From assembly GCF_037038585.1 (NCBI RefSeq), contig NC_092521.1:108082105-108146104 (forward strand): a DNA stretch of 64,000 nucleotides, in the 5' to 3' direction. The stretch's first letter is position 1. Every line of letters starts with the position of its first letter. Made by a program: the position numbers and the translations under genes. This DNA comes from Patagioenas fasciata (Eukaryota; Chordata; Aves; Columbiformes; Columbidae). Positions 14,591 to 26,664 of the stretch are shown here, piece after piece. The notes under the pieces are model-generated. The model ran no database searches. It was given only the letters and a program-made list of their open reading frames with translations, and was not told where the DNA came from.

Positions 14591-17500
14591 GCAGCCAAAT
14601 TCAGAAAAGTGCAGCTACTTAGAAGAATTTAGCTGAAAGGAAAATTCATTAGAAGATAAACTGGTCTTGTTTTAAACAAAACCACAACATTTACCAATCA
14701 GTTTAAAACATAGACTGATAATTCTCAGTTTTCTATTAAAAAGTTTTCTATAAAAAAGTTTTAACATTAAAAACTTTTTCAATAATTTTTGCCCTTGTTT
14801 ATCTCTGGGTTTGATAATTTTTGTTGTGAGACCTAAATGGAATCCCACTTTAGTTTTACCACGGCATGAATAACTAGAACATACCTGTGTAACTTCCATC
14901 AGAACAAAAGTCACAATTTTTTACCTTTGGCATTGGGCTTGCACATACGTCAGTGACTAACTTTGCTGAAGAAGTCATATAGCTCTTTTGGCTAGGTGAA
15001 ACCACAAAAATCCCAAAATTCTTGCTCTCTTTAAAGATAGTCACATAGTTTAAGGCATCCAAATCAAGATCAAATACACTTAATAAGATGGCAACATATG
15101 CAGAAAATCAGCAATTTGCTATATCACAGTTTGTTTGCCAAATCATGTACTTCTCTGGAGGACTGCCATCCCAAACCCAGAGGATGTAAAAAGCAAATGA
15201 TTTTTTATTTTTAAAGAATGGCAAAATGTTGTCAGACCAGAAGATACATGAAAAAATACTGTCAGATGCTCAGTTTACTGAAACTTTCTGAAACAGTGCA
15301 GTGCAGATGATAGGGCAGATTTTGGCTTAGGAGCAGGTAATACATGCTACTGGAACAATCAGCTGACATACAAAAAAAAGCCTGAAAACACTGTAGGATT
15401 AATATACACATTTCCCGTGACCTCAGTTTTCAAATTCAGAATAATTAACGATAATGAAAAGCATTCCCAAGCTCAGGTCAAGACATGTTGAAATGCTGGT
15501 AACTACTAATGCTTCATGTATTTTCTTTGACCTTTCTTACCACTGGAAGTTACTAATTTTTTTAATTAAGTTATTTATTTGAGAAAAATGGCAGGGTAAT
15601 GAAAGCCAGTGGGTCTTCAGAAAACAAAACAAAACAAAACAAAAACAAAACCAAAAAATTATAAGAGGGAAAAACTAAACTTTCCAAGATTCTAGGCTAT
15701 TTCTTTATTACCATGCATCACACCTATGATTGGATTGGATTTTAGCAGCATAGTATTGACTCCTGTTCTCTTAATTGCATGTGGCTATGAAATGAAAACT
15801 TAAAACAGAACATGATTTATATATGACACCATAGAACAAGATTCTATTCTGCTTCTGTTTGTGCTATTTGAAAGCAAAGTAGCTGAAATAAAGATAGCCA
15901 AATCTGCTCCTTTATGGAAGTGCAATAAAACAGAAAATAATTTCATTGTCAAATAATATTTCAGTTTATATTACATGATTAGATTTGCAATAAACTGCAT
16001 GGTTGGTAATGTCACTTTTAACACTAATCCTGGAAGAAGTAATAGTGTACCTTTCAGCTCCCTGATGCCAATGGGCTGAAAGCAACCTGCCATGGAACAG
16101 CTGATTACCCAATGGAGCATTGCACCTGTGCAACCGAAAAAAGATTTTGGCAAGTTATCATTCATATTTTTTAAATTTTACTCCAAACTACATAACAAGT
16201 ATAGCTCTAGTCTACATGTATTAATATTCCAAATGCTTGGCTCATTAGTCTAATCAAATGATGGAAGGACCACACAAATGTATGGGTTGTTCAGCAGCCC
16301 TGACCTCACTTATTCACATGGATGTAATAGCCCTGCCGCTCACTCATGCATAGAAATGATCACAAAACCAAACAATGCTGTGCTCATTCATTCACTTGAT
16401 TAGTTAGTCACTGTTTCACTCGCCTGGTTGCCTCAGTTCTTCATACTTACAGGCTTAGAATCTCATCTTGCTTTCCCATTGAGTAGTGCTAATTAAAATT
16501 CACTTAAGACCCACATAGATGGACGAAGTCAGAATTACACCCTCAGTCTAATAGATACTAAACTTCATTAAACAATCTTTCGGTGTGACTTAGAAGTATT
16601 TTACTGTCTTAAGTAGAAATTTAGTGCCACACAGGTCTCGCCTAGCTTTCTCTTTTTCTCCTCTTTACCTTTCATGCTTTGAAAGCAAAAAATGCGATTC
16701 TGCCCTGGGTATTATTTAAGTAGGTATTATTGAAAGCAAAATGTGGCCTTTTGCATCTAAATAATAGACAAGGTTTTAACACTCATGTCGTTGCCAACAA
16801 TCTATCCTTCATAAAGCATTTCTCAGTATCAGTCTGTGCAGACACTCATTTGTTCAAAATTTTCTTTCCTCAAGCCCAGTTTCCTTAATTTCTCTTGATG
16901 GTGTGTTTCATACCACATGTTAAGGCTTCAGAGAGGAAAGTATTATGTAACATTTTCCAATTGTTAAACCAATTGCCTTTTTGATTCTATGATACGAGTT
17001 TGGTACACACTCAAATTGGTGATTCTTTACATTATGTATCTGACCAGCATATTCAATTGACACCTGAAATGTAATGTTGTCTGCTCATCTCATGACCAAG
17101 TCTTGCATCACTGCATGACTGATGTTAATGTACAGGTCTGTCTGTATTTGTACACACACATAAATCACTGCAATGGTGATCCTTTCTGTCATAAAGCACA
17201 AACAACTCTTACCATCTACTGATTTTAGAAATAAAACATCATTTTCCCAGTAATAGTTTCACAGATCAGCAATAGAGTGATTTTCAGTTTTACCATTTTG
17301 ATCTTCAGAGATACGTATATAAAGAATCACATTTTTTGCAAAAGACTGCCAAATAACTAGAAAGTAAACTCATTGACACAATGTCACAGCAGTGAATGCG
17401 TCTGAGTAATCCTCTTTCAAAATTTGCATTTATTTGTGAATGTTTTCATCGAGGGCTGGAAAAACAAAAAGCCAGGGGTGCTGGAAGGCTTTGCCGTTCA

Positions 17501-17929
17501 TTGTTGGAAGGGACCAGCATCTCAACTCGCTCCAGGCTCTCCAAAAATATGCAAACAAGGAAGCAGAACTGGGCAGCAATGTGGCATAATCCTGGACTTG
17601 AGAGAAGCTTTCTGCAACCCATGCCCAAGGGATGAAATTTGGAATAAACTATCATCTGAAAAGGCTCCTGCATCATGAGAAATGCTAACACAACTCTGAA
17701 GCATCTTCAAATATGATACGTATTTTGTACTTCATATATCTCCATAAAACTTTGTGAAGAACATCTTATTTTTATGGCTTGCACTAGACAAAGTTTATTT
17801 AATGAGTGGATGAGTACAACAATCTTTTTACTTTCAGGGTAAAGTCTTTACCATACATCTTCTTAAATTGACCTTTTTTTGACAATATAACTTACTAGTC
17901 CTGGAAAGATCTAACAGATTATCAAATCC
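14591..17929. other. Intergenic AT-rich DNA, no gene recognised
   Basis: No supported gene. An (AAAAC)n-like A/C-rich run lies at about 15,621-15,659. The overlapping short frames at 17,396-17,710 on both strands have no recognisable domain and lie in one moderately GC-richer patch, so I treat them as chance. Confidence 0.6.
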
Positions 17930-19863
17930 TGGTCTCCTCCAGACAGAGAGCTTGACCCACAAGGACTGTGGTGACCCAGACAGGAGGGCCTGTCCAGATC
18001 TGTGTCTGTTCAGGTCTCTGGCTGCAGGGAGTGCCAGAGGCTGCTGCTGCCAGGGGAGGGAGGCAGCATTGCACCTGTGTGAGGTGTGAGCAGGTGTGAG
18101 ATCTGCTCAGCATGGTGGTGGAACTCAAGGAGGAGGTTGAGAGACTGAGGACCATCAGGGAGTATGAGAAGGAGATTGACTGGTGGAGAAACTCCCTGGC
18201 GTGCCAGCCAGAAAGGCCCCATGTAGATACCCCCACAAAAGGTGATGGACCCCCTGCCCTATCAGGCAGAGGTAGAGGACCAAAAAGAGGAGGAGGGTTG
18301 GGAGCAAGTCCCACTTCAGCGTCATGTGCAACTCCCCTCCCTACCTGCCTTGCTTCTGCAGGTGCCCCTCTGTAATAGGTTTGAGGCCCTGGATCGTGAA
18401 GGAGAGGTAGGTGAGGATGTGGTGGAAGGCCCAACTATGAGGTCACAAAGGAAGAGGCAGTTGACTCCACACCTCCAGACTGCCTCTGGTAAGAAAGAAA
18501 GAAGGGTAATTGTAGTGGGTGATTCCCTTCTGAGAGGAACTGAGGACCCAATATGCAGAGTTGACCTTCTTCACAGGGAAGTGTGCAGTCTACCTGGAGC
18601 CCGGATCAAGGACATCACCAGGGCACTCCCCAACCTGGTGCACTGGACAGACTACAACCCAATACTGATCTTCCAGACAGGTGAGCATGAAGCTGCATCC
18701 CATAGTCTGAGGGGAATGAAGAAAGACTTCACGGCCTTGGGACGGTTGGTGAAAGAGCCTGGGGCGCAAGTTATTTTCTCTTCCCTCCTTCCATTTTCAG
18801 GTGATGACATGAGATGGAATAGAAGGATCCAGTCCATAAATGCTTGGCTATGAGGATGGTGTTACAGGCAGGGTTTTGATAATGTCTGGTTTTATAAGAC
18901 ACCACAGTAATACATGGGAAAGATTTATTTCACAGGGGCAAAAGGATGCTGGGACAGGAATTAGCAGAGCTCATTTGGAGAGCTTTAAACTAGATTCAAA
19001 GGGGGATGGGGATGTAGCTGGGCTTGCACCAGTGGGGCAGCACTCCAGTATTGATGAAGACCAGGAGGCCTCCCATACCCCTAGGGTGAAATCGGTGTGC
19101 TCAGCTCGCTTGCCGAAATGCCTGTACACCAATGCACACAGCATGGGAATTAAGCAGGAATTAGAAACCTGGAATGACCTGTTAGGGAGCAGTGTAGGGG
19201 AAAGGGACTTGGGGGTCCTGGTGGACAACAGGATGACCATGAACCAGCACTGTGCCCTTGTGGCCAGGAAGGCCAATGGCATCCTGGAGTGTATTAGAAG
19301 GGGGGTGGTTAGTAGGTCAAGAGAGGTTCTCCTTCCCCTCTACTCTGCCCTGGTGAGACCACACCTGGAATATTATGTCCAGTTCTGGGCCCCTCAGTTC
19401 AAGAAGGACAGGAAAATGCTGGAGAGAGTTCAGCGCAGGGCAACAAAGATGATTAAGGGTGTGGAGCATCTCCCTTGCGAGGAAAGGCTGAGGGAGCTGG
19501 GTGCCTTTACTTGGAGGAGACTGAGGGGCGACCTCATTAATCTTTATAAATATGTAAAGGGTGAGTGTCAGGAGGACGAAGCCAGGCTCTTCTCGGTGAC
19601 AACCAATGAGAAGACAAGGGGCAATGGGTGCAAACTGGAACCTTGGAGGTTTCACTTAAATATGAGAAGAAACTTCTTCACAGTGAGGGTAACAGAACAC
19701 TGGAACAGGCTGCTCAGGGGGGTTGTGGAGTCTCCTTCTCTGGAGACATTCAAAACCCACCTGGACACATTCTTGTGTTCCTGCTCCAACAGGCAGATTG
19801 GACTAGATGATATTTCGAGGTCCTTTCCAAACCCTAACATTCTGGTTTTCTGTGACTCTGTAA
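17930..19863 (+). mobile_element. CR1 LINE, internally deleted, plus orientation
   Basis: This CR1 copy keeps both ends but lacks most of ORF2. In order it shows three parts. First is ORF1 with an N-terminal coiled-coil-like segment (from 18,112, VVELKEEVERLRTIREYEKE). Next, after a frame change, is an SGNH/esterase-like domain with a GDSLLRG block (about 18,520). Last, the very start of ORF2 (LYTNAHSMG, about 19,121) joins directly to the C-terminal ORF2 tail (from about 19,170, [12 protein letters not shown]). Endonuclease and nearly all of the reverse transcriptase are gone. The 3' end has the 'GATTGGACTAGATGAT' block and degenerate CTGTGACTCTG-type end units near 19,845-19,863. The left edge is approximate. 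It cannot transpose autonomously. Confidence 0.93.
18242..18853 (+). pseudogene. CR1 ORF1 remnant (esterase-like domain)
   Basis: This 203-codon open frame lies inside the CR1 copy. The C-terminal half resembles the SGNH-hydrolase/esterase-like domain of CR1 ORF1 proteins. The block I serine motif is visible as GDSLL at about residues 93-97, and SSLLPFSG marks the later core. The position where the family normally has a GTND-type block III reads TGEHE, so the Asn/Asp pair expected there is lost. The coiled-coil N-terminus is in another frame, starting at 18,112, so the ORF1 reading frame is broken. No activity is expected. It is a transposon remnant rather than a host gene. Confidence 0.8.
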
Positions 19864-19904
19864 TCCACTTTCAAACTGTCGGTATTCCCAGTCTTCTCTT
19901 GTAA
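18840..19904 (+). pseudogene. CR1 ORF1-end/ORF2 deletion-fusion open frame
   Basis: This 354-codon frame stays open across the internal CR1 deletion. Residues to about 92 come from the ORF1/ORF2 junction region. [13 protein letters not shown] (about residues 90-103) matches the start of CR1 ORF2 (endonuclease N-terminus). From WNDLLGSS onward it is the ORF2 C-terminal tail after the reverse transcriptase ([39 protein letters not shown]). No endonuclease catalytic residues and no FADD reverse-transcriptase motif remain. The open frame probably reflects moderate age and an in-frame deletion; selection is not implied. I do not regard it as a host protein-coding gene. Confidence 0.75.
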
Positions 19905-19921
19905 AGGCAAGAAGACCGGGA
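19888..19921. repeat. Short imperfect inverted repeat
   Basis: CCCAGTCTTCTCTTG is followed after a 6-base spacer by CAAGAAGACCGGG. The two arms are complementary apart from one mismatch and one unpaired base. It lies just beyond the 3' end of the CR1 copy. It lacks the T-run of a bacterial terminator, and I assign no function. Confidence 0.8.
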
Positions 19922-21793
19922 GTTTTTGTTTTTTTAGTTTAATCGAGTTTATGTTGCTAAACCATATTTTCGGTTTTACCTTTATTGATTTACTAACCTT
20001 GAATATGTCAGATCATATGTATATACACATTGCATAATATGCATTATTGTATTTTTTAAAAAGGTAGGTAGGGTCAGTGCCACTGCCAATCCCTTCTACT
20101 ATTTTAGATGTCAGGATTAAGTAATTCTGAGATAGGACAGGACTGTACCTTTACAGAAGAAGAGCTGAAAGTAGACGTACTATAAATATCTTAGAGAGAA
20201 TTGGGAGGGGTAAATAATGCCAAAAATGGAGGCCTATGCATGGCTAATTCACGCACAGATGGAAGGGTGGCTACATTTGGAGGTAATACTTCTGAGAGGT
20301 GAAATTATGAACAGAAGGAAAGGGCATTTACTTTTGTAAACAATCTGACTTACCACTCTATGTATATTGAACTTTGCAGTTTGAAGAAGTACCTTCTGCA
20401 GCCAAAAAATATTTGCTTCTAGTCTGTGAACTCTATCTGCTACAGTAATTCAGCCACTGCCATTGCACACTTTTGACACCTCAGAAACAGAATATTCAAA
20501 CAAAGCTCAGGCTTTTAATCTTGGATTTGGCCTGATGGGAGACCATCCATCAACACTGATTGAATGCCCACTTGAACCTTTAAATTTGCAGCTTTTTCTG
20601 TCTGGGCAAAATCCTTCAGTGTGAGTGACACACCCAGCAGTTTCATACAACTGCACTTCAAAATATGCCTGGAAATGGGGACAGAGCGCTGGAATTTAAG
20701 TTCTCAAGCATATGCTTTCATGGTAATTTTGTTACATGAGACCATTAAGACCTTTAAGTGGTTTGAATAGAACAGTAAGTGCAGGTCAGGTAAACAATAA
20801 AAAGGGAAAAACAAGCAGGCAAAGATGGGAAAGTATTTTTCTTACACAACTGAAGCAGCTTCTGTGACCATAACATAAACAAAAGTAGATTCTTTCAAGT
20901 GAAACCATTACCTACAGATAGTTTTTAAAGTCAAATTATTTTCCAACAGAAGCCATGGGAAGTCAGTTAATCCCTTTCACAAATTGAAATGAATGATCAC
21001 ATGTAATTTTCTGCCTGTTAAAAAAAAGTTGATAGAAAGCCACTTATATTGCTTCTGTTGTTATATAAAAACAACACTAGACTTTTCTTTCCGGCAACAT
21101 TTCTCCTTAGCCAAAAAGATACTATCCTGTATTTGATACAGAGCCATAGTTTGAGTCAATTTTTTGCGTCACTGTCACTTCCACCTTTACTTGTCCTGCA
21201 TCCCCTTCCCTTAAAAAAATCTCCTTGAACTCAGTGTAATAAAGTTGAGGTGGCCCAGCATGCTGAAAGCACTTACCCTTAGTATAAAATACATTACATA
21301 CCTTTATCGTGATACATGGGGCGAACATTCAGTGAAAGGTCAGGTAGCTTTCTGTTACTTGGGAAGGTGTGGGGCAGACTGATGCTTTTACAGAGCTGAG
21401 AACCAGCTGCATGTGTTACCCTCCAGAGTATCAGAGGCAGACAACCCCTAAATGCCACAAAAATCTGTGCATTTTCCTATAAAAGCACTTCATCAGATCT
21501 TGGTCATGTTAAGCAATGTACTTACTGTTGTACCTTTTTTTCATGCACACAGCCTATTTAATTGTCATGGTGCGCTCGTGTTAGACAATAACTACACTTA
21601 CACTTGCCACTGTACACATGTTTTGTACCCTGACTGCACACACCTCTCAGCCCTTTCTGACTATGTGAGTTCCCAGGTACTGGCTCTTGTGACAAGTGCA
21701 TCAAGTCAAATGGCAGCTCCACGTCTGGTTGTACAAAAGGGGAAGAGTCTACAGAAGGAGTAACTTCTGCTAGCAGGGGCCCTTTGAGCAGAA

Positions 21794-21885
21794 ATGTAAG
21801 TACTTTGAGGGAAATGTAAGTACTATGAAGATATTAATGGAAAGTACTATCAATAGTATTGTAAGTACTATTAAGATATTAATGC
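21794..21885. repeat. Imperfect tandem duplication (about 45 bp unit)
   Basis: Related blocks containing GTAAGTACT, TATTAAGATATTAATG or close variants, and AAAGTACTATCAATAGTA follow one another. The best-matching pair begins at about 21,814 and about 21,859 and shares 'AAGATATTAATG'. A shorter GAAATGTAAGTACT copy precedes them at about 21,790. The exact unit length is uncertain. Confidence 0.7.
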
Positions 21886-23523
21886 AAAAACATTTAAAAC
21901 CATACTTGATCTCAAAATGGCTAGTTACAAAACACAGTCATTACTTGTTTTTAAAAAGTTAGCACAAAATAACTGCTTTTTCAATAATAATGTAACAAGA
22001 GGCCAACTCTTTAAAAAGGGTCTGTGCTGACTTCTGTGTAATCATTGCAGTGTGTAACAGTTTAATGCTGTTACAGATTTACTGTTTTAGGCTGCGCATA
22101 CATTTCCATGTACGTAAACTTTGTGTAAAATCTTACCAAATTCACAAAATGCAGAATTTAAGCCACACAACAAGCCAAGGTATCAGTAAAAGTACCGATC
22201 AGTGTTAGGAATTGAATGAGCAGTATGTAGAAGTCATATCTGCCAAAATGGACATGGAATGTGTTTTAAGGAAAAAAAAAAAAAAAATTAAAATACCCCA
22301 AACAAACAAAGAAACAAAGACTATACTTCTAACCAGCCTGCTTGATGAAATATTATATGCAGTGCTAGAGGTTTGCTTGTAGGGGTAGGTATAACAAGGA
22401 CAGGGTGTGCATCCTCCTTCTCTCCTGACCATGGAGCAACTGAGCTCAAAAGCAACCAGACTGAACCTTTCTAGGCCGTGTGGCCAATACGCGAAGTCCA
22501 CCAGACTGCACCACAGAGGACACCCACCCAAAAGCTGCACACAGCTTTGTTACAGCAAGATCTTGAAGCACAAATGGAAACAACACTGCGATCAGCAAGT
22601 CACACACTTATCTACAAGAATTAGAGATGCAGATACTGGCCCACCTGCTTGGGGCTGCTAATGGTGGGGTAGGGACCTGTGCTTCTCCTTAATGAAGCTG
22701 AGTGGACAACAGTAAAACTGGCCAACATTTGTGGTTATTTCAGGCTAAGGCAGTTCCCTGACCGGTCTTGCTTAATTCCCTCAGCCAGATGGAAGTAATG
22801 CTGCATGATTCTGACTGCAAGGAAATCATTAGGATAATAATGCATAAAGAATAATCTATGCTTTCAAAATACCACTTTATTTGAGATGTCAAAATCTTTA
22901 AAAGAAATCACTCAGGTATTAATTTTGCTTTATAGCACTGTACCTATTTTTTCTGTATGGAGCTTGTTGCAACATTAAACTGCTGGGTGCAGGAAAAAAC
23001 AGCACCTAAAACTCTTCTGGTTGTGTAAGACAGCCTGATCAGTAATGGAGCTCCTTGCTGAGGAGTTCATCGCTTTCAGAGACTAGAATGGAGCCTTGGT
23101 AGAAAGGTTGTTTTGCTACAGAGCAAAGGAGACAAAGTAACTCAATTCAAAATATGTTCAATTTTCCAGTAAGCATTACTTTCAGGTACAACAGATGAAT
23201 AATCTTCTGTACAAGAGAGAAAAACAAAGTGATCTGTGCTGAGGTCTAATTCACAGGGCAGGTTCTACAATACGGATTTTTCCACCTTGTGGCTCATTGT
23301 ACTACTTATATTGTTACTCTACACTTATTTATCAATTACGCTTATTTATTCATACTTGCTGACTAAAGCCGGGTACCACGAAGTGCAACTCTAACAAAAT
23401 AAATTACAAATTCTAAGTTGTGAATGGACTGGGTAGCCAGTTTGGTGGTGGCAGTCATCTGGGGGCAGAAGAGATTCAAATAGTTGAATTTCCAGAAATT
23501 ACTAGTATTTTGCACATGTGATA

Positions 23524-24786
23524 TTAGGTCAGTGCAAAAGTAATTGCAGATTCGGACTGTGAATTTTAAATTATTAAAACTAGACTCAAACACATCTTTA
23601 TTAATCAAAATAGGAATGATTACAATCAACACACTTTTGCCTATGACAAATAAGTTTGTTTATTCCTCTAGTGTAAAAGCCTGTGCTTCAGGATTTGACG
23701 AACTCTTGGAAAGCATTTTCTCCATCCTGCAGGTTGTGGAAGCATTTTCCTTGCAAAAAGTTGTTGAGATGCTTAAAGAAGTGGTAGTTGGTTGGCAAGA
23801 GATCTGGAGCATGAGACAAAACTTAGTAGCCCAATTTGTTCTACTTTTGAAGTGTGGGTTGTGCAACATGTGGTCAGGCATTTGTCATGGAGAAGGATCG
23901 GGCCGTTTCTGTTGACCAGCAGTGGTTGGAGGTGCTGAGTAGACTTCTCAGATGTAATGGTTTTGCTGGGATTCAGAAAGCTGCAGTGGATCAGACCAAC
24001 AGCATAGCACTGAACAGTGACCATGACCCTTTTTTGATGCAAGTTTGGATTTGGGAAATGCTGTGCAGATTTTTCTTTGTTCGACCACTGAGCTGGTCAT
24101 AGACAGTTGTCATATAAAATCCACTTTTCATTGCATGTCACAATCCAATTGAGAAATGGCTCATTTTTGTTGTGTAGAATAAGAGAAGACAACACTTCAA
24201 AATGACAGTTTGTTTTTTTTTTTTTTTAATTTTCAGTCATCTCCTGAGGCACCCAGTTATCACACTTTTTCACCTTTCCCATTTGTTTCAAACGCTGAAC
24301 AACCACAGCATGGTTGACATCAAATCCTTCAGCAACTTCGCATGTAGTTCTAAAAGGATCAGCTTTGATGATTGCTCTCAAGTGGTCATTGTCAACTTCC
24401 AATGGCCTGCCACTACACTCCTCATCTTCAAACCTCTTGTCTTCTTCGTGAAACTTCTTGAATCACCACTGCACTGTACATTCATTGGCAGTTCCTGAGC
24501 CAAATGCATTGCTGATGTTCCAAGTTGTCTCCTCTGCTCAACAACCCATTTTAAACTTGAATAAGCAAAGCATTCAAATTTGCTTTTTGTCTAACGTAAT
24601 ATCCATAGTCTATAATAAATATAAAATAAGCAGCATGTAATAAGTCAGTAGCAAAAAAACCAACCATCAAGCCAGAAAAGTGCATTAAAATGATGTATAA
24701 CATAATCACATTTATTTAAGAATGTATTCCAATATCAAACGGCAAATAGCAATGCAAAAACCGCAATTATTTTTGCACCAACCTAA
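23524..24786 (-). mobile_element. Mariner DNA transposon (Hsmar1/Galluhop-like), full length
   Basis: The copy is 1,263 bp and bounded by inverted terminal repeats. The left end starts TTAGGTCAGTGCAAAAGTAA. The right end, read in reverse, starts TTAGGTTGGTGCAAAAATAA. A TA target-site duplication flanks it (23,522-23,523 and 24,787-24,788). The degenerate transposase lies on the minus strand. The ends and transposase segments are of the Hsmar1-related mariner group, for which the chicken relative is called Galluhop. The family name is from memory and should be checked. The copy is structurally complete but its gene is dead. Confidence 0.93.
23560..24560 (-). pseudogene. Mariner transposase pseudogene (DD34D type)
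   Basis: Read on the minus strand from about 24,540 down, the helix-turn-helix region is clear (GNISNAFGSGTANE, VQWWFKKFHEEDKRFEDEE, SGRPLEVDND, WVPQEMTEN). A poly-A insertion at about 24,213-24,227 follows. The catalytic region is visible at about 24,160-23,600. The first triad Asp block reads TCNEKWILYDN (Asp changed to Asn). The second, LLHD, is kept (about 23,886). The third reads LPTNYHFF (Asp to Asn). Frame breaks and an in-frame stop separate the pieces. Two of three metal-binding residues are lost, so no transposition activity is expected. Confidence 0.85.
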
Positions 24787-24788
24787 TA

Positions 24789-25839
24789 ATTTAAAGAGAC
24801 TATTTTCAATTGTCAGCCATTCCACTGGAACGAAAGCAAGTGTATGTCAATTTACCACACTATGACACATAACCGTAAGAGGTGATAATTTCTGCTGCAC
24901 CTTTTTTGCTCTTAACTCACAAAAAAACCCAGACTTAAAAATAAAAATAAGCTACTAGTAGAAACCTCTTTTCAAGGCCATGAAGTAAATTGAGAACACA
25001 CAGTATAGGAATGCCCACTCTTAAGATTTTATTGCAAGTTTAATATGTGATGAAGTCTGGAAATTTTAAGGACTTATACACAGAAAGACAGAGAATATAA
25101 AAGCACACAAGAACATCACCTTTAAGTTGAACAACACTGAGCCTCGTTTGACATGAAAGCCAACTGCATGATTTTGGAATGAGGTTGCACGTGTGATTTA
25201 TTTCCCCTCCAAGAGACTCATTCCCCTCCAAGAGGACCTCATTACAGTGGATGCTCCTTATTTTTTGAGCTTCGACCCTGAAGATGTACCAAAGCATTTG
25301 CAACAGAGAAAGGATCTGCTATTTGGTAAGGAAAGATGATGGGAATATACTGGAAGTGATGATGTGGCTGATGCTCCAGTGCACCTTGGAAGCAGCACTT
25401 GGTGCATGACAGACAGGAAAGGGATATAGTCGCAAAGGAAGGCCAAAGTACTCGCCAGAAAACTTACAGTCACAATTTTATCTTTTACTGCTGAAGATGA
25501 AGAAAGGCTGGAGTGGCCCAAGAGCAGGACGACAATGGACTAAAGGAGCATGAATCTTCAATTTTAAACACAACCTTGGCAACAGAAATGATGAGCATGG
25601 CTCACAGATTAAAAACGAGGGAAAAGGTTAGCAATGTTGGAGGCTGGAGACAGCAGGTAAGAAGCAACATGACCCAAGCCTGATATGGAATAGATAGCTT
25701 GCTGCTGCTGCTCTGTTACAGCTCCCATGACAGGGTTGGGCAGGGTTTTGAGACCAGAGAAAAAGCCAAGAGAAACAGCATAATGCACAATAAAAAGGGC
25801 AGATGCCGGTAAAGTTTGGGCAAGCAAAGGTCAAACGAG
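24789..25839. other. Upstream flank of the EZH2 CpG island
   Basis: No gene recognised. A short near-repeat of 'TTCCCCTCCAAGAG' occurs twice at about 25,202-25,235. Minus-strand open frames continue into the CpG island but have no domain. A divergent promoter-associated transcript is possible, with no direct evidence here. Confidence 0.55.
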
Positions 25840-26576
25840 ACAAAACGAAGGCGCGCCACGCGGCTCTGGAGAGTGACTCAGCCAGCCGACATCCGCCGGG
25901 GTGCGCAGGATGCGGCCCCGTGGAGGAGCGCGGCCGCCCGACCGGGGGTGTGCGGGGGTTCGCAGGCGGCCGCAGCCAGCCCTCGGCTCTTTCGTTGTGG
26001 TGCCGTGAGTCCCCGGCGGACGCCGAGGCGGGCGGAGGGCGAGCCGGCGAGAGAGCCGCCCTGACCGCCAGGAAAGCAACAGGCGGGAAAGCGCCCGCCC
26101 GACCGCTGCCGCTCACACAGACTTTCCCGCCCTCATGCCTGGCGAGCCCCGCGCCTCTCCCACAGGGCTGCCCACCCCCGCTCGCGCGGCAGCGGGACTG
26201 TTAAAACCGTTACGGCTCTCACTTTCGAACTGATTCAAACTCGGCGAGCAGCGCGGCCCCTCCCCGGGCTGCGCCGCGCTGTCTCCCGATGCCCGCCAAT
26301 CCTCTCTCCTCCCTCCCCCCTCCCCACCCTCCACGTGAGGCGGCGGAGAGTTTCAAGCCTCTGCGGCCCGGTGTGTGCCGGCCCCGTCCCCGCTCTGGTG
26401 AAGGGGGAGCCGGGGCACCGTAGGCGCGAGGCCGGGCCGGCAGGCGGGCGGGGGACACGGCGAAGCACGAGCCCCGCGGGCAGCGCGAGAACAAAGAACT
26501 CTCCCGCCCGCCTCCGCCACCCCCCCGCACGTGGGGAGCAGGCTCCCGCCCCTCGCACCGCCCACCGCCGCGCCTG

Positions 26577-26655
26577 ATTGGCGAGGAGGGCTCTGTCCGC
26601 GTCCATCCAATCGAGGCGGTGCTCAGCGCTCGCCAATGAGCGCGATGCCGATTGG
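26577..26655 (+). promoter_or_regulatory. Cluster of four CCAAT (NF-Y type) boxes
   Basis: Four CCAAT pentamers in alternating orientations: ATTGG at 26,577, CCAAT at 26,607, CCAAT at 26,633 and ATTGG at 26,651. Centres are 30, 26 and 18 bp apart. Multiple NF-Y boxes at roughly 20-35 bp spacing are typical of TATA-less cell-cycle promoters. NF-Y binding itself is an inference. Confidence 0.8.
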
Positions 26656-26664
26656 ACCGCCGCG

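Larger units (their letters stand above)
19864..23521. other. Intergenic DNA, no gene recognised
   Basis: No supported gene. It includes an imperfect inverted repeat just right of the CR1 (about 19,888-19,921) and an imperfect tandem duplication at about 21,794-21,885. A poly-A run lies near 22,271-22,287. Open frames on both strands up to 111 codons have no recognisable domain. Confidence 0.6.

Noticed and set aside
17396..17710. Overlapping 60-84 codon frames on both strands
   Set aside because: Multiple overlapping frames in one mildly GC-rich patch with no domain, splice or conservation evidence.
23544..24102. Plus-strand open frames inside the mariner
   Set aside because: They are shadows: the recognisable transposase is on the minus strand over the same bases.
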